Shown: positions 26,535-35,190 of the stretch, in pieces
How the letters are laid out: every line of letters starts with the position of its first letter
Numbering within the stretch: the first letter of the stretch is position 1
Assembly: GCF_021049285.1 (NCBI RefSeq)
Contig: NZ_CP088017.1
Coordinates: 1,623,380-1,687,379 of the forward strand
Reading direction: 5' to 3'
Source of the DNA: Ruania halotolerans
GTDB lineage: Bacteria; Actinomycetota; Actinomycetes; Actinomycetales; Beutenbergiaceae
Length of the DNA: 64,000 nt
The notes under the pieces: model-generated
The model's input: the letters and a program-made list of their open reading frames with translations, nothing else
What the model was told of the DNA's origin: nothing
Database searches by the model: none
Made by a program: the position numbers and the translations under genes

Positions 26535-27764
26535 ATGTCCCCGCTGAGTTCCTACCGGAACCTGTTCTCCCTGACGGGCGCGATCTACGTGATCGTCGCC
26601 TTCCTCGCGCGACTGCCGCTGGCGATGTCCCAGATCGGCGCACTGCTGCTCGTCTCGGCGGTGACGGGGTCCTACGGTGCCGGCGGCGCCGCGGCGGGAG
26701 CGACCGCCGTCGTGAACGCCGTGGTCTCACCGTTCGCGGGTGCGCTGACGGACCGGGTGGGACAACGTCGGGTGCTCCTGGTGCAGTCCGCGGTGGGTGC
26801 GGCGGGGCTGATCTGGTTGGTGCTCGCCGCGGCGGCCTACACCCAGGGTGAGCCCTGGTGGCCGCTCGTGCTGATCGCCGGGGCGAGTGGGGCGTTCCTT
26901 CCTCAGGTCGGCACGATGGCCCGGGTGCGCTGGCGTCCGATCGCGCGCCGTTCCGCTGGATCGGAGCAGCGCCTGGTGGATGCGGCGTTCTCTTACGAGG
27001 GTGCCGCCGACGAGGCGAGCTTCGTGCTCGGACCCGCCCTGGTGGGCGTGGTGGCCGCGATTCTCAACCCATCCGCGGCGCTGATCGCCGCCGGGGTGCT
27101 GCTTGCGGTGTTCGGGCTGTGGTTCGCGCTCCATCCGACGGCCGCCGTTGTTCCGCGACGGGACAGGCTGGCGAGCACGGCGCCCCTGCCACCCGTCCTG
27201 TTCGTGCTCGTGTTCGCCCAGTTGACCATCGGCATGATCTTCGGTTCGGTCCAGGCCGGTGCGTCGGTACTCGCCACAGAGGCGGGGGAGCCGGGCCTGA
27301 CCGGCCTGTTGCACGCGCTACTCGGGATCGGCTCGGTGACCGCTGGGCTTGCTGTGGTGGCGGTGCCGGAGGCGTTCCGGTACGAGAACAGACTGCGCCT
27401 GTTCACCATCGCGTTGGCCGTGCTGAGTGTGCCGCTCCTGTTCGTGTCCTCGATCGGCGGGCTCGTCCCCGTGCTCATCGTGCTCGGGTTGGCAGTTGCG
27501 CCCTCGATGATCACCACCTTCACCTTGGCCGAGCGGATTAGCCCGCCGAGCCGCCTCGGAGCGGCGATGACGTTCCTCGCTGCGGCCACCGGCCTGGGCT
27601 ATGCGGTCGGGTCCAGTGCGGCCGGCCGGCTCGCCGACTGGGGCGGCTACACGCCCGCGTTCGCCGTCACCATCGTGGGCGCCTCGCTGGCTGCCATTGT
27701 CGCTGTGGCCGGCGCGTGTGCCCTCCGCCGCGCCCAGGGTGTCCCGGCTGGACCTGTTCGTTAG
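26535..27764 (+). CDS. Major facilitator superfamily transporter
   Basis: 409 aa with twelve predicted helices. The cytoplasmic loop 2-3 signature GALTDRVGQRRVLLVQ and the related loop 8-9 positions are typical of MFS drug/metabolite exporters. A charged stretch IARRSAGSEQRLVDAAFSYEGAADEASFVLGP follows helix 4-5, as in the actinobacterial YfcJ/arabinose-efflux-like group. Substrate unknown. The start at 26535 is an ATG with GGAG upstream. It lies in front of proA; the stop TAG is followed in the same frame by 52 more coding-like codons. Confidence 0.85.
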   Translation: MSPLSSYRNLFSLTGAIYVIVAFLARLPLAMSQIGALLLVSAVTGSYGAGGAAAGATAVVNAVVSPFAGALTDRVGQRRVLLVQSAVGAAGLIWLVLAAAAYTQGEPWWPLVLIAGASGAFLPQVGTMARVRWRPIARRSAGSEQRLVDAAFSYEGAADEASFVLGPALVGVVAAILNPSAALIAAGVLLAVFGLWFALHPTAAVVPRRDRLASTAPLPPVLFVLVFAQLTIGMIFGSVQAGASVLATEAGEPGLTGLLHALLGIGSVTAGLAVVAVPEAFRYENRLRLFTIALAVLSVPLLFVSSIGGLVPVLIVLGLAVAPSMITTFTLAERISPPSRLGAAMTFLAAATGLGYAVGSSAAGRLADWGGYTPAFAVTIVGASLAAIVAVAGACALRRAQGVPAGPVR

Positions 27765-27923
27765 GTTGGTGAACTCGGGACGTCCGGTGTTGCGCTCAGC
27801 GCCACCCACAGCCGCGCCATCGCGGCATCGCCACCCGTGGTGGAACTGCCCGGCATCACGAGCAGGCTCTCGGTGATCCTGCGGGAGCGTCCATTCCGCG
27901 ACTACGCCGAACGCGCCGCCTGA
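27765..27923 (+). pseudogene. Coding-like tail in frame after the MFS stop (possible remnant)
   Basis: Immediately after the MFS TAG, the same frame stays open for 52 codons with strong G/C third-position bias and a protein-like translation ending [20 protein letters not shown]. No suitable start codon exists before GTG 27837. It may be the last part of a decayed gene, a lost C-terminal extension of the MFS protein, or chance. I do not recognise the sequence. Confidence 0.3.
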
Positions 27924-27954
27924 GTGCGCAGGTAGCGAGCCGTATTCTGGGTGG

Positions 27955-29259
27955 ATGAGCGTGGACACCAGTACACCGACCCCGATCACGGATGAGCAGG
28001 CCGCCGCCGGTGTGCGCGAGCTCGCCGAGAGCGCGAAGGGTGCCGCCCAGACGTTGCGCAGCGCCACGCGCGCCACCAAGGACGCCGCTTTGCTCGCACT
28101 CGCGGGCGCACTCGAAGCCGAGCAGAACATGATCCTGGCCGCGAACGCCGTTGACACCGAACGCGAAGCCGCGAGCGGGATGAGTCCGGGCTTGGTGGAC
28201 CGGCTGCGCCTCACCCCGGAACGCATCACCACCATCGCCGACGCCCTGCGCGAACTCGCCGGACTTCCTGATCCGGTGGGGGAGGTAGTCCGCGGCCAGA
28301 CGCTGCCGAATGGCCTCACCGTTCGCCAGGTGCGGGTGCCGATGGGCGTCGTCGGGATGATCTACGAAGCTCGGCCGAACGTCACGGTGGACGCCGCAGG
28401 ACTGGCACTGAAGAGCGGGAACGCGGTGCTGCTACGCGGTGGCTCGGCCGCTGCGGCGAGCAACGAGGCCATCGTGAGCGTGCTCGGCGACGCCCTGGAA
28501 TCGGTGGGCCTGCCGCGGACGGCGATCCAGTCGGTGGACCGCTACGGCCGACCGGGCGCGCGAGCCCTGATGCGTGCGCGCGGACTGGTGGACGTGCTCA
28601 TCCCGCGCGGCGGCGCCGGCCTGATCCAGACCGTGGTGACCGAGTCGATCGTCCCGGTGATCGAGACCGGAGTGGGCAACTGCCACCTTTACGTGGACGC
28701 CACCGCCGACGTGGACGAAGCCTTAGCGATCCTGCTGAATGCGAAGACCCAGCGGGTCGGCGTGTGCAACGCCGTGGAGACCCTCCTGGTGCACGCCGAT
28801 GCCACCCAGACGTTCCTGCCCGCCGCCTTGGCGGCGCTGGACGAGGCGGGCGTGCGAGTGCACGGTGACGAGACCTCGCGGGCCTGCGCACCGCCGTCGG
28901 CGGATGTGGAGGTGGCCACCGACGAGGACTGGGGTACCGAATACTTGAGCATGGATATCGCCGTGCGGGTGGTGCCGGACCTGGACACCGCGCTGGCGCA
29001 CATCCGCACCTGGAGTTCGGGACACACCGAGGCGATCTGCAGCAACGACGTGCGTGCCATCCAGCGCTTCACCAGCGAGCTGGACTCCGCGGCACTCCTG
29101 GTGAACGCATCCACCCGGTTCACTGACGGTGGTCAGCTCGGACTCGGCGCGGAGATCGGCATCTCCACGCAGAAGCTGCACGCACGCGGTCCGATGGGGC
29201 TGGCCGAGTTGACCACCACCACGTGGATCGTGCAGGGATCCGGGCACGTGCGCCCCTGA
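27955..29259 (+). CDS. proA: Glutamate-5-semialdehyde dehydrogenase (gamma-glutamyl phosphate reductase)
   Basis: Second step of proline biosynthesis: NADPH-dependent reduction of glutamyl 5-phosphate. 434 aa, aldehyde dehydrogenase fold. The catalytic Cys is in [15 protein letters not shown] (about residue 270); the conserved [22 protein letters not shown] and the C-terminal [16 protein letters not shown] are ProA signatures. ATG 27955 has weak spacing to a GGTGG, consistent with homologue length. The partner kinase gene proB is at 22991. Confidence 0.96.
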   Translation: MSVDTSTPTPITDEQAAAGVRELAESAKGAAQTLRSATRATKDAALLALAGALEAEQNMILAANAVDTEREAASGMSPGLVDRLRLTPERITTIADALRELAGLPDPVGEVVRGQTLPNGLTVRQVRVPMGVVGMIYEARPNVTVDAAGLALKSGNAVLLRGGSAAAASNEAIVSVLGDALESVGLPRTAIQSVDRYGRPGARALMRARGLVDVLIPRGGAGLIQTVVTESIVPVIETGVGNCHLYVDATADVDEALAILLNAKTQRVGVCNAVETLLVHADATQTFLPAALAALDEAGVRVHGDETSRACAPPSADVEVATDEDWGTEYLSMDIAVRVVPDLDTALAHIRTWSSGHTEAICSNDVRAIQRFTSELDSAALLVNASTRFTDGGQLGLGAEIGISTQKLHARGPMGLAELTTTTWIVQGSGHVRP

Positions 29260-29384
29260 GGCACCGGGCCACGGTGTACGTTCAGGTCGCTCGCCGATGC
29301 GGATGGTGCGCTCCCTGGCCCGGGCTGGTCGTGCGAGAATGAATGCTCGCAGATGTTGGCAGATGATGAAGGAGGACGACGTCG

Positions 29385-29546
29385 ATGCGCAGCTCTTTGC
29401 TGGTCTTCGCCGCCGAGCAGGGTGAGCACGCCGCTGAGGGTCTTCAGCCGCTCGGATTCGGGTTGATCACCTTCGGCGTCCTGATGTTCCTGCTCCTGGT
29501 CACGCTCGCGTTCCGGAGCTTGGGCACGCGCAACCGTCAGCGCTGA
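29385..29546 (+). CDS. Small single-span membrane protein (53 aa) upstream of nadD
   Basis: Short gene with an excellent ribosome site (AAGGAGG, 9 nt before the ATG). The translation begins MRSSLLVFAAEQGEHAAEG, then one hydrophobic helix GLITFGVLMFLLLVTLAF and a basic tail RSLGTRNRQR. Topology is probably N-out, C-in. A small membrane protein at this position, before nadD, is common in Micrococcales as far as I know, but its function is unknown. Confidence 0.75.
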   Translation: MRSSLLVFAAEQGEHAAEGLQPLGFGLITFGVLMFLLLVTLAFRSLGTRNRQR

Positions 29547-29582
29547 GATGTGCGTGGATCCTGACGCCGTGGGGGCGCCGTC

Positions 29583-30227
29583 ATGATCGCCTCGAAAGCC
29601 GTGCCCACCCGGGTGGGGATCATGGGCGGCACGTTCGATCCCATCCACCACGGACACCTGGTGGCGGCCAGCGAGGTGGCCGACGAGTTCGGGCTGGACG
29701 AGGTGGTGTTCGTGCCGACCGGTGCGCAGCCGTTCAAATTGGACCGCGCCGTTACGCTCGCCGAGCACCGCTATCTGATGGCCGTGATTGCCACGGCATC
29801 GAATCCCCGGTTCACCGTCTCCCGTGCTGATATCGACCGATCCGGGGTGACCTTCACCATCGACACGCTGCGTGACCTGCACGCGATGTATCCGAATGCT
29901 GAGCTCTTCTTCATCACCGGCGCCGACGCTCTCGGGCAGATCCTGCAGTGGAAGGACTCGGACGCGCTCTGGGACCTCGCTCACTTCGTCGGCGTGACCC
30001 GCCCAGGGCACCAGTTCGACACCGATGATCTTCCGCAGGGGGAGTACTCGTTGCAGGAGATACCCGCGATGGCAATCTCGTCCACGGACTGCCGTGAGCG
30101 CGTGCAGGCGGACAAGCCGGTCTGGTACCTGGTGCCGGACGGGGTGGTTCGGTACATCGGCAAGCATGGGCTCTACAAGGATCCGAGTACCTATCAACAA
30201 CCGACGACGGCGGGGGGTACGCCGTGA
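29583..30227 (+). CDS. nadD: Nicotinate-nucleotide adenylyltransferase
   Basis: NAD biosynthesis: nicotinate mononucleotide + ATP to deamido-NAD. 214 aa. Nucleotidyl-transferase motif [12 protein letters not shown] at residue 15 and the second motif [10 protein letters not shown] near residue 165. The first about eight residues before [10 protein letters not shown] are non-conserved. It shares a GTGA overlap with the next gene. Belongs to the proA-nadD-rsfS neighbourhood conserved in actinobacteria. Confidence 0.96.
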   Translation: MIASKAVPTRVGIMGGTFDPIHHGHLVAASEVADEFGLDEVVFVPTGAQPFKLDRAVTLAEHRYLMAVIATASNPRFTVSRADIDRSGVTFTIDTLRDLHAMYPNAELFFITGADALGQILQWKDSDALWDLAHFVGVTRPGHQFDTDDLPQGEYSLQEIPAMAISSTDCRERVQADKPVWYLVPDGVVRYIGKHGLYKDPSTYQQPTTAGGTP

Positions 30228-31618
30228 GTGAGACGCCCACGGGAGGGCTGGGGGAGCGCCGCCGGCGACGGGAGGCTGAGCGTGCCCGCGCCGCTGCGGC
30301 GAGTACGGAACGGCCGATGACGCGCCGCGAGCGGCGCGCTCTGGAGGAGGCACTCGCCAGCGGCGCGATCCGGCTGACCGACTCCGGGTACGAGCCCACC
30401 GGCGAGGTTCCGACGACGACGTCCGGCCAGCACGCCCTCACCCCGGAGCAGATGCTGGCCGATGCGCCGCACGAGACGCAGGTTTCCCCCAGCTCGGTGA
30501 CAGATGAAGCACAGAATGCGGAGTCTGAGGCATCGGATGGCGCGCAGACGTCACCGGTCGCCGAGCGTGCAGCGGAGGTCTCCTCGCAGTCACAGGGTGA
30601 GGTGGTCGATTCCGGCGTCGACACTGGAGCCGGTGAGCCGGCTCAGGAGACGGCGGCCGTTGAGCTGGAGGAACCGGTCGAGCACGGTCAGCAGCCGGAT
30701 CAGCCGGATCAGCCGGATCAGCCGGATCAGCCGGACCAGCCGGACCAGCCGGACCTGCCGGACCAGCCGGATCGGGGCGAGCAGGAAGTCCCTGAACCAC
30801 GACGGCCGAAGGTGTCCAGGCGGTCCCTGCGGCAGCAGTGGGATGCGGCCGAGGCGGAGGGCGCGCAGCCGGAGCAGCCGTCCGAACGGACGGCCACCGG
30901 TCGCCGTCCGGTGATCCGGCCGCCGGCTGCGGCACGTGGCATACGTGGCGTCGACGCCACGGGCGACCTCACGGGCATTCAGCGAGCCATCCGCGACATC
31001 AACTCGGCGCCGGACACAGCCTCGGAAGCCGAGACCGCCGCAGCGCCGAGCGAATCGGAGCACTCCGCCAGTTCACCTACCTCCTGGGACACGGCCGTGG
31101 GGTCGTTCGAGGTAGCGGCGGACAGTGCACCATTGCCCTCCACCCAACCTGGCGGCCAGGCGCCCGGCACCGGGGAGAGTGACGCGGACGAGGTGAGTTC
31201 CGCCGTCGGCGCGACGGGCCGCCTCTCGGCGAACGATGCTGTGGCACCGCAGGAAGAGAAGAGTGGCGCCGACGATCCGGCGGCGGACGCAGACGAACCT
31301 GATGACGCGTTCGACATGCGGCCCCGTTGGCCCAGTCTTACCGGTGTGCAGACGGGGGAGAACCCGATTCTGCGGATGGATCCGGAGGCCGAGCATGGGG
31401 ATTCCGACGAGCTGCACCACGACGAGGATGAGGATGACCGGCACACGCCGATCTGGTTGATGGTGCTCTATGTTCTCGTTCTGGTGTTGGCGGCCGGGGT
31501 CCTCGCGCTACTGGTGTGGCGCATGGCCACGGGAGATCTCTTCGAGGACGGTGGGGCCGCCGCGCTGATGGGAGCAGCCTGGCGTGGTGCGGTGGACAGT
31601 TCCGGCCTGCACTGGTGA
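30224..31618 (+). CDS. Disordered single-span membrane protein with QPD repeats
   Basis: 464 aa, acidic and low complexity. The N-terminus is basic ([31 protein letters not shown]), the middle is Glu/Asp/Pro/Gln-rich with nine QPD-type repeats, and a single helix ([22 protein letters not shown]) lies at about 410-432 with a short outside tail. Proteins of this layout lie between nadD and rsfS in several actinobacteria; a cell-envelope or cell-division role has been suggested for similar architectures but is not shown here. The GTG start at 30224 overlaps nadD (GTGA). Confidence 0.75.
   Translation: MSETPTGGLGERRRRREAERARAAAASTERPMTRRERRALEEALASGAIRLTDSGYEPTGEVPTTTSGQHALTPEQMLADAPHETQVSPSSVTDEAQNAESEASDGAQTSPVAERAAEVSSQSQGEVVDSGVDTGAGEPAQETAAVELEEPVEHGQQPDQPDQPDQPDQPDQPDQPDLPDQPDRGEQEVPEPRRPKVSRRSLRQQWDAAEAEGAQPEQPSERTATGRRPVIRPPAAARGIRGVDATGDLTGIQRAIRDINSAPDTASEAETAAAPSESEHSASSPTSWDTAVGSFEVAADSAPLPSTQPGGQAPGTGESDADEVSSAVGATGRLSANDAVAPQEEKSGADDPAADADEPDDAFDMRPRWPSLTGVQTGENPILRMDPEAEHGDSDELHHDEDEDDRHTPIWLMVLYVLVLVLAAGVLALLVWRMATGDLFEDGGAAALMGAAWRGAVDSSGLHW
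30692..30772 (+). repeat. Nine tandem 9-nt units (CAGCCGGAT) encoding QPD
   Basis: Units start at 30692, 30701, 30710, 30719, 30728, 30737, 30746, 30755 and 30764: seven QPD, one LPD, then QPD. First-half units end in T and later ones in C, a sign of stepwise expansion. The length is a multiple of three, so slippage keeps the frame. Confidence 0.9.
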
Positions 31619-31711
31619 TCTCTACGTCCGGACTGCCTCTCACGCTGGTCTGGACCGATCAGGGCGCTGTTCTCGGCGGTGTTCGCCGCGATGCCGCGTG
31701 CCGGGCGGGTG

Positions 31712-32236
31712 TCAGTGCACCGGGGCGCTGCTGCGCCCCTGTGTTCGTCCGCTGAGTTCGGCATCCAGCGTTTCCTGCGCCACGCGCATCTGCTCGGTGT
31801 AGGCCGGCTCCTGCAGGCGCTGCCACATGACGTCTTCAGGAACGTCCTCGACGTGGCTCGTGATCCACCAGATGTTCCCGAACGGGTCCTTGATGCGCCC
31901 CACGCGTTGTCCGAAGGCACTGTTCGCCAATTCTGTGATCACGCTGGCGCCGGCCGCCGTCGACCTGGCGAAAGTCTCGTCAGCATCATGGACGAAGATG
32001 CGTAGCAGCGTCGGCATGACCGGCCACTCGGTGCGGCGGTCGAAGGCGAGCAGGACGGTGTCTCCGACCCGGATCTCGCCGTGACCGATCGAGCCGTCCT
32101 CGGTCGCCACGCGGGCGATCTCCTGCCCGCCGAACGCCTGCGTGACGAAGTCGAGGAATGCTCCGGTGTCGTCGGTCACGATCCACGGTGCGACGCTGGT
32201 GTAGCCGGCCGGGGTCGGGCTCTGCTGAGTGGACAT
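31712..32236 (-). CDS. VOC (glyoxalase/PhnB-like) family protein
   Basis: 174 aa. Two beta-alpha-beta-beta-beta modules of the vicinal oxygen chelate fold: SVAPWIVTDDTGAFLDFVTQAFGG (start of module 1) and VHDADETFARSTAAGASVI ... RVGRIKDPFGNIWWIT (module 2). The PhnB-like DPFGNIWWI ending is diagnostic. Start ATG 32236 with AAAGGAA upstream; the longer open frame upstream is non-conserved. Divergent from rsfS. Substrate unknown; PhnB-like VOC proteins are often small metabolite-binding or resistance proteins. Confidence 0.85.
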   Translation of the reverse strand: MSTQQSPTPAGYTSVAPWIVTDDTGAFLDFVTQAFGGQEIARVATEDGSIGHGEIRVGDTVLLAFDRRTEWPVMPTLLRIFVHDADETFARSTAAGASVITELANSAFGQRVGRIKDPFGNIWWITSHVEDVPEDVMWQRLQEPAYTEQMRVAQETLDAELSGRTQGRSSAPVH

Positions 32237-32440
32237 CTCGGTTCCTTTCGGGTTGTTCTCCTGGTTTCGCCCACAGTAGACGTCGATGAGGAAGACTTCG
32301 TTCCTAATTCCCGCGCCTTCGCCGAAAGGTGCTTCTCGCGCACGCCGAGGCCGTGTCACCCACCATGCGAGCCGTACCACCTAGACTCGAGGTGTTCGCG
32401 GCCGTACGCTCGCCGCTCGTACCAGACCTCAAGGAGCCCT

Positions 32441-32860
32441 GTGCCCGCAGACGACCGTTCTCGTGAACTCTCCGTGGTGGCCGCACGCGCCGCGGCCGGC
32501 GTGAAGGCGCGGGAGATCATCGCGCTTGACGTCTCCGAGCATCTGGTGCTCACCGACGTGTTCGTGGTGGCCTCCGGCTCTACCGAGCGCCAAGTGCGCG
32601 CCATCGTGGACGCCGTGGAGGAGGCGATGCGGCTCCAGGGCGCCAAGGCGGTGCGTCGTGAAGGCGTGTCCGAGGGGCGGTGGGTTCTGCTCGACTTCAC
32701 TGACGTGATCGTGCATGTGCAGCACGAGGAAGACCGTCTCTACTACGCCCTTGAGCGCCTCTGGAAGGACTGCCCGCTCGTGGAGCTGCCCGAGGACGCC
32801 CGCGGTGAGGTCTCAGTGCTCGGTGCCGAGGGGGCCGGCGAACCGGATTCGCAGCTGTGA
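32441..32860 (+). CDS. rsfS: Ribosomal silencing factor RsfS
   Basis: Binds L14 and blocks 30S-50S joining under nutrient limitation. 139 aa, DUF143 fold: ALDVSEHLVLTDVFVVASGSTERQVRAIVDAVEE and WVLLDFTDVIVHVQHEEDRLYYALERLW are hallmark segments. The GTG start at 32441 follows AAGGAG. It overlaps the phosphatase gene by GTGA, the usual arrangement after nadD in actinobacteria. Confidence 0.96.
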   Translation: MPADDRSRELSVVAARAAAGVKAREIIALDVSEHLVLTDVFVVASGSTERQVRAIVDAVEEAMRLQGAKAVRREGVSEGRWVLLDFTDVIVHVQHEEDRLYYALERLWKDCPLVELPEDARGEVSVLGAEGAGEPDSQL

Positions 32861-33507
32861 CGGCCGGCACCGTGCTGCTGTGGCGGCACGGGCAGACCGA
32901 CTACAACGCCGCCGGTCGGTTGCAGGGGCAAGTGGACATTCCCTTGAACCAGACGGGGATCGCGCAGGCCCAGGCGGCAGCGCGCCTTCTCGCCGCTAGT
33001 CGCCCCTCCGTGATCGTGGCGTCAGACCTGGTGCGCGCCCACGCGACGGCGCAGGTACTGGGCGAGTTGACCGATACCGCCGTGAGTACCGATACGCGGC
33101 TCCGTGAACGCAGCTTCGGCGAGTGGGAGGGCCTCACTCACGATCAGGTGGCGCAGGGATGGCCCGAACAGTTCGACGTGTGGCGCTCCGGAGGGTATCC
33201 GGAGGGTGTCGGAGCTGAGACCCGAGGTGATGTCGGACACAGGTTTGCGGCGGCAATTCAGGAGTGCTCGGACGCACTGGGGGAACAGGACGTCCTCGTG
33301 GTGACGTCGCATGGAGCCGCGATCGGCATTGGAATCTCGGCGCTCCTGGGTCTCGATCCGGAGTCCTCCCATGTGATCTCCGGGATCGGGAACTGCCATT
33401 GGTCGGTGCTGCGACACAACGCGAGCCACGGGCAACCCTGGCGTCTCGCCGGGCATAACCTCGGTGCACCGGACTCCGATTTCGCACGGGCCGCCCGCAT
33501 CGTTTAG
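32857..33507 (+). CDS. Histidine phosphatase family protein (phosphoglycerate mutase-like)
   Basis: 216 aa. Phospho-acceptor His in WRHGQTDYN (residue about 10), the second catalytic His in VTSHGAAIG, and the acidic proton donor in RERSFGEWEGLTH. The set is that of the cofactor-independent phosphatase branch of dPGM relatives, acting on small phosphorylated metabolites. Starts at GTG 32857, overlapping the rsfS stop. It ends 31 nt before the tRNA gene. Confidence 0.9.
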   Translation: MTAGTVLLWRHGQTDYNAAGRLQGQVDIPLNQTGIAQAQAAARLLAASRPSVIVASDLVRAHATAQVLGELTDTAVSTDTRLRERSFGEWEGLTHDQVAQGWPEQFDVWRSGGYPEGVGAETRGDVGHRFAAAIQECSDALGEQDVLVVTSHGAAIGIGISALLGLDPESSHVISGIGNCHWSVLRHNASHGQPWRLAGHNLGAPDSDFARAARIV

Positions 33508-33538
33508 ACTGGCGACCGCTCGCGAGAGCAACCCGCTA

Positions 33539-33611
33539 GGGGCTATGGCGCAGTTGGTAGCGCGCTTCCATGGCATGGAAGAGGTCGGGGGTTCGAATCC
33601 CCCTAGCTCCA
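33539..33611 (+). tRNA. tRNA-Ala (anticodon GGC)
   Basis: 73-nt cloverleaf: acceptor GGGGCTA/TAGCTCC with discriminator A, anticodon stem CTTCC/GGAAG with loop ATGGCAT (anticodon GGC, A32-U38 pair typical of this isoacceptor), and T arm GGGGG-TTCGAAT-CCCCC. The G3-U70-like identity element is visible in the acceptor. CCA is not encoded. A terminator hairpin follows directly. Confidence 0.97.
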
Positions 33612-33618
33612 CAAATTT

Positions 33619-33655
33619 CTGTGGGGGTCGGCACGCTATGTGCCGGCCCCCACAG
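33619..33655 (+). terminator. Hairpin terminator after tRNA-Ala
   Basis: 16-bp stem (33619-33634 with 33640-33655; one G-U pair) and loop GCTAT, 8 nt after the tRNA. It is followed by a weak T-rich stretch (TCGTTATT). Confidence 0.85.
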
Positions 33656-33864
33656 ATCGTTATTGGCGTGTGCCATGAGGGTGAGCGCAGCGTTGACGCT
33701 GCTCGGGCCACGCCGCTGAACTGGTGGCGCGTCGAGGGCAGCATGGAAGAGCCATGCGATGCGTAGGCATGCGTGGGGGAGCGCCTCGTGTTGATCCTCG
33801 TGGTCCTCGAGTGACTGGCGAATCGGTCAGTGAGGCTCTGGGCGATCCTGTTGCCCGCGTCGGC

Positions 33865-33951
33865 TCAGCGCACGGTGAGCGCTCCGCTGGTGCCCTCGAG
33901 TGTGACGAGGGAGCCCTCGCGAATGATCTCGGCTCCGCTGATGCCTACGCC
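33865..33951 (-). pseudogene. Possible 3' remnant of a PEP-utilising-enzyme mobile domain
   Basis: The last 28 codons of this minus-strand frame translate to GVGISGAEIIREGSLVTLEG, then TSGALTV and a final Arg, matching the pattern at the end of the PEP/pyruvate dikinase mobile domain (GxxxxIxDGxxVTVDGxxGxV). The frame is broken before it and overlaps the end of the DoxX-like gene. If real, it is a short leftover of a lost gene; the evidence is one motif only. Confidence 0.3.
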
Positions 33952-34448
33952 TGGGTCGCGGCGAGCTCGGGCTCGTCTGCCGGAGTGTTCCGTCGCCGCC
34001 AGTAGTACACGACCAGGGATGCGGTTGCGGCGAGGAAGACCACCTGCATCGCGCTCCGCGGCACCAGTTCGTCCATCACGGAGGTGACGGGGCCATTCAG
34101 CGCCTTGTACACATTCGCTGGGAACATGCCCAGCAGCAGGAGAGTCAGTCCGGCGGCGGCCCATGGCGCCGTTCGCGACCACAGCACCCCCACTGCGCCC
34201 GCCAGTTCCAGAATGCCGGTGATCGTGACCAACAGCGCCGGAACGGGCAACCCGGGCGGCACCATCGCGATCAGTTCTGCGCGCATCCCGACGAAGTGAA
34301 CGAGTCCGGTGGTGATGAACAGTGCAGCCACGCCGCCGCGCACGGCCACGGACCAGTGTCTGAGTCGCCGGACACCGGCAACACCCAGCAGGAATAGTCC
34401 TGCCGTGACGGCGATCAACATCGACACAGGGGCGAGACCGGGATCCAC
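33945..34448 (-). CDS. DoxX-like family membrane protein
   Basis: 167 aa with four predicted helices (residues about 8-25, 36-58, 68-90 and 95-112) and a fifth near the C-terminus (AMQVVFLAATASLVVYYW). The pattern GGVAALFITTGLVHFVG and LVTITGILELAGAVGVLW is that of DoxX/DoxX-like proteins, thought to act in membrane redox or detoxification. It is divergent from a TetR gene, with paired operator-like repeats between them. Confidence 0.82.
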   Translation of the reverse strand: MDPGLAPVSMLIAVTAGLFLLGVAGVRRLRHWSVAVRGGVAALFITTGLVHFVGMRAELIAMVPPGLPVPALLVTITGILELAGAVGVLWSRTAPWAAAGLTLLLLGMFPANVYKALNGPVTSVMDELVPRSAMQVVFLAATASLVVYYWRRRNTPADEPELAATQA

Positions 34449-34471
34449 GAGCAGACCTTTCGAGAGTGAAA

Positions 34472-34523
34472 CTTGTCAGTGACTAGATTCCGTCTTGCAC
34501 GCCATCTTGTCAATGGCTAGATT
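34472..34523. promoter_or_regulatory. Two direct operator-like repeats between DoxX-like and TetR genes
   Basis: CTTGTCAGTGACTAGATT (34472-34489) and CTTGTCAATGGCTAGATT (34506-34523) are 18-nt direct repeats with 16 identities, 34 nt apart centre to centre. The first contains the dyad GTCA-G-TGAC. They fill the 81-nt divergent gap and end 6 nt before the TetR start, so repressor binding would block both promoters. Confidence 0.7.
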
Positions 34524-34529
34524 TGCGAC

Positions 34530-35072
34530 ATGAGCCCGTACCACCACGGCGACCTCCGCCGCGCGGTTCTCGATGCCGCCATCGATGCCATCGGCGATCA
34601 CGGCCCGGCCGGGATCAGCATCCGTGACCTCGCGCGGCGGGCCGGCGTCTCCCACGCCGGCCCGGTGCACCACTTCGGTGACAAAGCGGGTGTGCTCACG
34701 GCTCTCGCGGCCGAAGGTTTCGAGCTGCTCGCAGATGCCTTGGCTGCCGCTGATGCGGATACACAGGACTTCGTCGAGGTCGGTGTGGCGTATGTGAGGT
34801 TCGCGATGGACCATCCCGCACATTTCGTCGTGATGTTCAGCCCGGGCCTCTACCGCAGCGACGACGCGACGCTGCTGACCGCCCGGGCGCGCGCCGGCAG
34901 CCTGTTGACCAGCGGTGCGGCCGCCGTCAGCGACGATGACATGGCCGGTGTGGCCGCGTGGTCGCTGATGCACGGCTTCGCCAACCTGTACCTCACCGGT
35001 GCGCTGCGTGCCGAACAACTCGAGGATCCGGACACCGCTGCGCGTGCGATCGCTCGGCTTCTCTTCCACTGA
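34530..35072 (+). CDS. TetR/AcrR-family transcriptional regulator (WHG-type C-terminus)
   Basis: 180 aa. The HTH is evident: LRRAVLDAAIDAIGDHGPAGISIRDLARRAGVSHAGPVHHFGDKAGVLTAL over residues 9-60. The C-terminal half with VAYVRFAMDHPAHFVVMFSP and WSLMHGFANLYL (the WHG-like motif) is the TetR_C_33/WHG domain of regulators of membrane or detoxification genes. It probably represses itself and the DoxX-like gene. Ligand unknown. Confidence 0.88.
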   Translation: MSPYHHGDLRRAVLDAAIDAIGDHGPAGISIRDLARRAGVSHAGPVHHFGDKAGVLTALAAEGFELLADALAAADADTQDFVEVGVAYVRFAMDHPAHFVVMFSPGLYRSDDATLLTARARAGSLLTSGAAAVSDDDMAGVAAWSLMHGFANLYLTGALRAEQLEDPDTAARAIARLLFH

Positions 35073-35190
35073 CGCACACCGCGTCCGCGTGCGGTAGCCG
35101 GTGACGGCGCAGCCTCGCCTCATGCGCCGATAGCATGGTCGCCAGGCGGTTCCCCAGACACCGATCGATGCCAGTGGGAGGCGGTAGGCC

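Noticed and set aside
30692-30772. Regular repeats as a CRISPR array
   Set aside because: Units are 9 nt with no spacers and are in frame within a coding gene. No CRISPR array or Cas gene was seen anywhere in the window.
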